The notes beneath the pieces were generated by a model. It saw only the letters and a program-made list of their open reading frames with translations, did not search any database and was not told where the DNA came from. From Saprospiraceae bacterium (lineage in GTDB: Bacteria; Bacteroidota; Bacteroidia; Chitinophagales; Saprospiraceae), in the NCBI GenBank assembly GCA_022842255.1, contig JALHPW010000287.1:1-6658 (forward strand): a stretch of DNA of 6,658 nucleotides, given 5' to 3'. Below are positions 4,782-6,658 of the stretch, one piece after another. The position numbers and the translations under genes were made by a program. The stretch's first letter is position 1; each line of letters starts with the position of its first letter.

Positions 4782-6658
4782 GCCGTTGACCTGATACTCG
4801 TATGCCAGGGCGGGGATGTTCTCCACCACGATTTGACTATTGAACAGGATTTTGCTTTTATCGTTTTTCGAGGGGAAGCGCATCTTTTCAACTTGGAAAT
4901 GCCCGCTTTCCGCCCCTCGCACCGTGACCCCGATGGCTTCGGCGGATGGCGCGTTTTGGAAGTCGTCGTAGCCGAGGTGCAGTTTGGCAAGCTCGCGGCC
5001 TGCCTTGCTGAATTTCCAGAAATCAGCAGGTACTTCCACCAAGGGCAGCCGAGGCAGCATCTTTTTTAAGTCGCTCGAAAAGCGGGTGCGGTAGTCGGGA
5101 CTATGCAAGAAACCGTAGACGTAGTAAAAAATATCCTCTTTGCTCACGCGCTCCCCATAGCGCGACCGCGCTTGTGTGAGGATGAAATCAGAAATCCCGT
5201 CGCGGCGGATGTGTTCGTTTTCATTGGCCGCATCGAAAAGCGAGGGTGCGGCTTTGGCGCGTTCTTCGTAGTAGTAGAGGGGGAAGGCTTGGGTGTCACC
5301 ATTGAAATGCAAGTCAGGTACACAATCAGTCATTAAAACTGACAAACCTGAATTTGTTCCTGATACGCAAATAACTCTGTTTTCAGTTGTGGATGAAGGA
5401 AATAGTTTGGGGATTTGATAAACACGTTCATTCAAACTCCGGTTGAAATAAAGTATCTGCTTAAAAAAGGGCCTATAAACCGAGACAATCACACTTTGTT
5501 GCTCGAATCTGTATTCTTTGTTGGTTTCAATTCCATTTATCGGGTTATCAGACCAACTGAATTTTGTGTTGTCATAGGATACAAACTCTCTGACTTTCAA
5601 ATTTGGCATTTCTTTTTTAGCCTCCAAGAATGCCTTCCGTTGGTCGTTGTAAAAACCCAAAGTCCGCTGAATGTTAGTTTCCAACCTTTTTTTTGAAGAA
5701 TTATAGCACCATGCGTCGCGCTGTGTTTTCACACCATTGGAATAAAATGGGATAAAAAAGGTCTTGTTATTCGTTTTGTCGTCTTTGTCTCCAATCGCCA
5801 AAAACTCCCCAAAAGCATCATCCCGCAAATTCAACCAGTCCCCGTGTTCGTTGGGTTGCAGGATTTGCCAGCCCATTTCAGCGTTTTCTACTGAGCCGAA
5901 TTTCTGGACAATGCCAAGTTTTTCCTCGCGGCTGAGATAGTCACCAATATCGTGGTAATGAATCGTTGCCGCCCCTCCCCGGCCCTCTCCAACCGGGAGG
6001 GAGTTGGGGTTTTTTACCAAAAAAGTAATGGCAATGGGGGTTCGCGAACCAGAGCCGAAGATTTTGCCGCCCTCTTTCCGGGACAGCTCTCCGCTCGTGC
6101 GCTGGTTGCCGCGCAAATTGAAAATGTAAATGGCGGAAAATTCCTTTTCCAAACATTTACGGAAGCCGTCGGCAGCATTGCCGTCAATCCATGCGCCATT
6201 GGATACAAACGCAATTATGCCGCCGTTTTGGGGGTCGAGTCGGTCGGTTGACCATCGAAAGGCTTTGATATAGGAATCGTAGAGAGAGTTTTTGTTGGTG
6301 GCATCGGTCGCGGCGGCATAGGTTTTGGCTATACGACCATCCAACACTTTATACTCTTGGTTTTGTGCGTTGTCATTCGCGGATTTCTGCCCAACGGAGT
6401 AGGGCGGGTTGCCAATAATCACCCGAAGCGGAGCTTTTTTCTGTGCCAATACCCGCTCGCTGTTTTGGGGGAACATGGCGGAAAAGAGTTTTTCGCTTTC
6501 GTCGGTTTCTCCCAATTGGAAAGTATCAGTCAACACAATGCCATCAAAGGGAATGTAATTGGCTTTGCCAATGCCGTCGTCCGGGTCGGGCGTAGCATCG
6601 TGGAACGCATTTTCGATATTGACGGCAGCAATGTAGTAAGCCAGCAAAACGATTTCTT
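4560..6658 (-). CDS. Type ISP-like restriction-modification enzyme, C-terminal part (methyltransferase and target recognition), 5' truncated by window
   Basis: The frame runs through the right edge (codons EIVLLAYYIAAVNIE), so the true start lies outside. The TTG at 6647 is not a credible start. About 698 residues are visible. The N6-adenine methyltransferase motif IV NPPY (IIGNPPYSVGQ) lies at 6399-6410, followed by the catalytic-domain segment GGIIAFVSNGAWIDG and the block YIFNLRGNQRTSGE. Downstream are the family segments YHDIGDYLSREEKL, SKEDIFYYVYGFLHSPDYR and the end HKESGIRNDPNDWAAEVGNPRYILDLL. In Type ISP enzymes (LlaGI/LlaBIII type), a nuclease and a helicase precede these parts in one ~1600-residue chain that modifies one strand and cuts after translocation; those domains would be off-window. 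Residues corresponding to ~5330-5820, in the specificity region, are strikingly A+T-rich, and a palindromic repeat is inserted in frame near 5964-6009. The last ~70 codons are duplicated at 3323-3543. No frameshift is seen in the visible part. Confidence 0.88.
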   Translation of the reverse strand, partial: EIVLLAYYIAAVNIENAFHDATPDPDDGIGKANYIPFDGIVLTDTFQLGETDESEKLFSAMFPQNSERVLAQKKAPLRVIIGNPPYSVGQKSANDNAQNQEYKVLDGRIAKTYAAATDATNKNSLYDSYIKAFRWSTDRLDPQNGGIIAFVSNGAWIDGNAADGFRKCLEKEFSAIYIFNLRGNQRTSGELSRKEGGKIFGSGSRTPIAITFLVKNPNSLPVGEGRGGAATIHYHDIGDYLSREEKLGIVQKFGSVENAEMGWQILQPNEHGDWLNLRDDAFGEFLAIGDKDDKTNNKTFFIPFYSNGVKTQRDAWCYNSSKKRLETNIQRTLGFYNDQRKAFLEAKKEMPNLKVREFVSYDNTKFSWSDNPINGIETNKEYRFEQQSVIVSVYRPFFKQILYFNRSLNERVYQIPKLFPSSTTENRVICVSGTNSGLSVLMTDCVPDLHFNGDTQAFPLYYYEERAKAAPSLFDAANENEHIRRDGISDFILTQARSRYGERVSKEDIFYYVYGFLHSPDYRTRFSSDLKKMLPRLPLVEVPADFWKFSKAGRELAKLHLGYDDFQNAPSAEAIGVTVRGAESGHFQVEKMRFPSKNDKSKILFNSQIVVENIPALAYEYQVNGKSAIEWVIERYAITPHKESGIRNDPNDWAAEVGNPRYILDLLLSVIRLSVETVEIVRGLPGGGFGEVEVVSPF
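5330..5820. other. low-G+C block inside the target-recognition region
   Basis: Hand counts give 87 G+C in 240 bases (36%) for 5401-5640, against 39/60 at 4921-4980, 35/60 at 5041-5100 and 37/60 at 6061-6120. The frame stays open throughout. The block covers about 160 codons downstream of the methyltransferase core, where the DNA specificity domain of this enzyme type is expected. The edges are approximate. Confidence 0.7.
5964..6009. repeat. REP-like palindromic repeat inserted in frame in the restriction-modification gene
   Basis: On the plus strand, CCCTC (5983-5987) pairs with GAGGG (5997-6001) and CC (5989-5990) with GG (5995-5996), around an AACC loop with one bulged T. Flanking C-runs (5972-5980) can pair with GGGG (6006-6009). 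In protein it reads NSLPVGEGRGGAAT, between the conserved ITFLVKNP and IHYHDIGDYL. Peptides of the SLPxGEGRGG type are typical of translated interspersed C/G-rich palindromes found in many genomes. That parallel is from memory and was not searched. Confidence 0.6.

Noticed and set aside
1..6658. CRISPR arrays, tRNA or rRNA genes
   Set aside because: No regularly spaced repeats and no recognisable tRNA or rRNA segments were seen on reading both strands.

Overview
The window looks like a piece of a bacterial defence island, most likely from a member of the Bacteroidota. That guess is tentative. It rests on a promoter of the Bacteroidota type (TTTG, 20 nt, CAACTTTG) and on the lack of Shine-Dalgarno sequences before the starts that can be judged. 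Base composition is patchy. Hand counts of sample lines give about 38% G+C for the left gene, about 49% for the abi gene, and about 58-65% for parts of the right gene, which also holds a block at about 36%. This suggests parts of different origin.

Layout, left to right. (1) 59-3259, plus strand: a large protein that joins an N-terminal HD-type metal phosphohydrolase domain to a GHKL/Hsp90-type ATPase domain, with a long unrecognised C-terminal half. (2) 3298-3543, minus strand: a 78-codon remnant matching the last codons of the restriction-modification gene at the right of the window. (3) 3542-4444, minus strand: an Abi_2 (AbiD/AbiF-like) abortive-infection protein with a HEPN RNxxxH motif. 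(4) 4445-4559: its control region, with a promoter-like element, an 8-bp inverted repeat over the -7 box, and a terminator-like stem-loop just before the start codon. (5) 4560 to the right edge, minus strand: the C-terminal ~700 residues of a Type ISP-like single-chain restriction-modification enzyme (N6-adenine methyltransferase motif NPPY plus specificity region). Its 5' part lies outside the window.

The main structural point is that the abi gene, with its own promoter and leader, sits exactly between two ~220-bp direct repeats of the 3' end of the restriction-modification gene (3323-3543 and 4560-4781, about 90% identical by hand alignment). It looks like a compact defence cassette inserted at, or recombined into, the end of the restriction gene. 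No transposase or integrase is present in the window.

In function, the restriction enzyme would cut unmodified incoming DNA. The Abi HEPN protein would be a second-line RNase acting on the host cell. The HD-Hsp90 protein is a plausible further defence effector, but that role is inferred only from its domains and neighbours.
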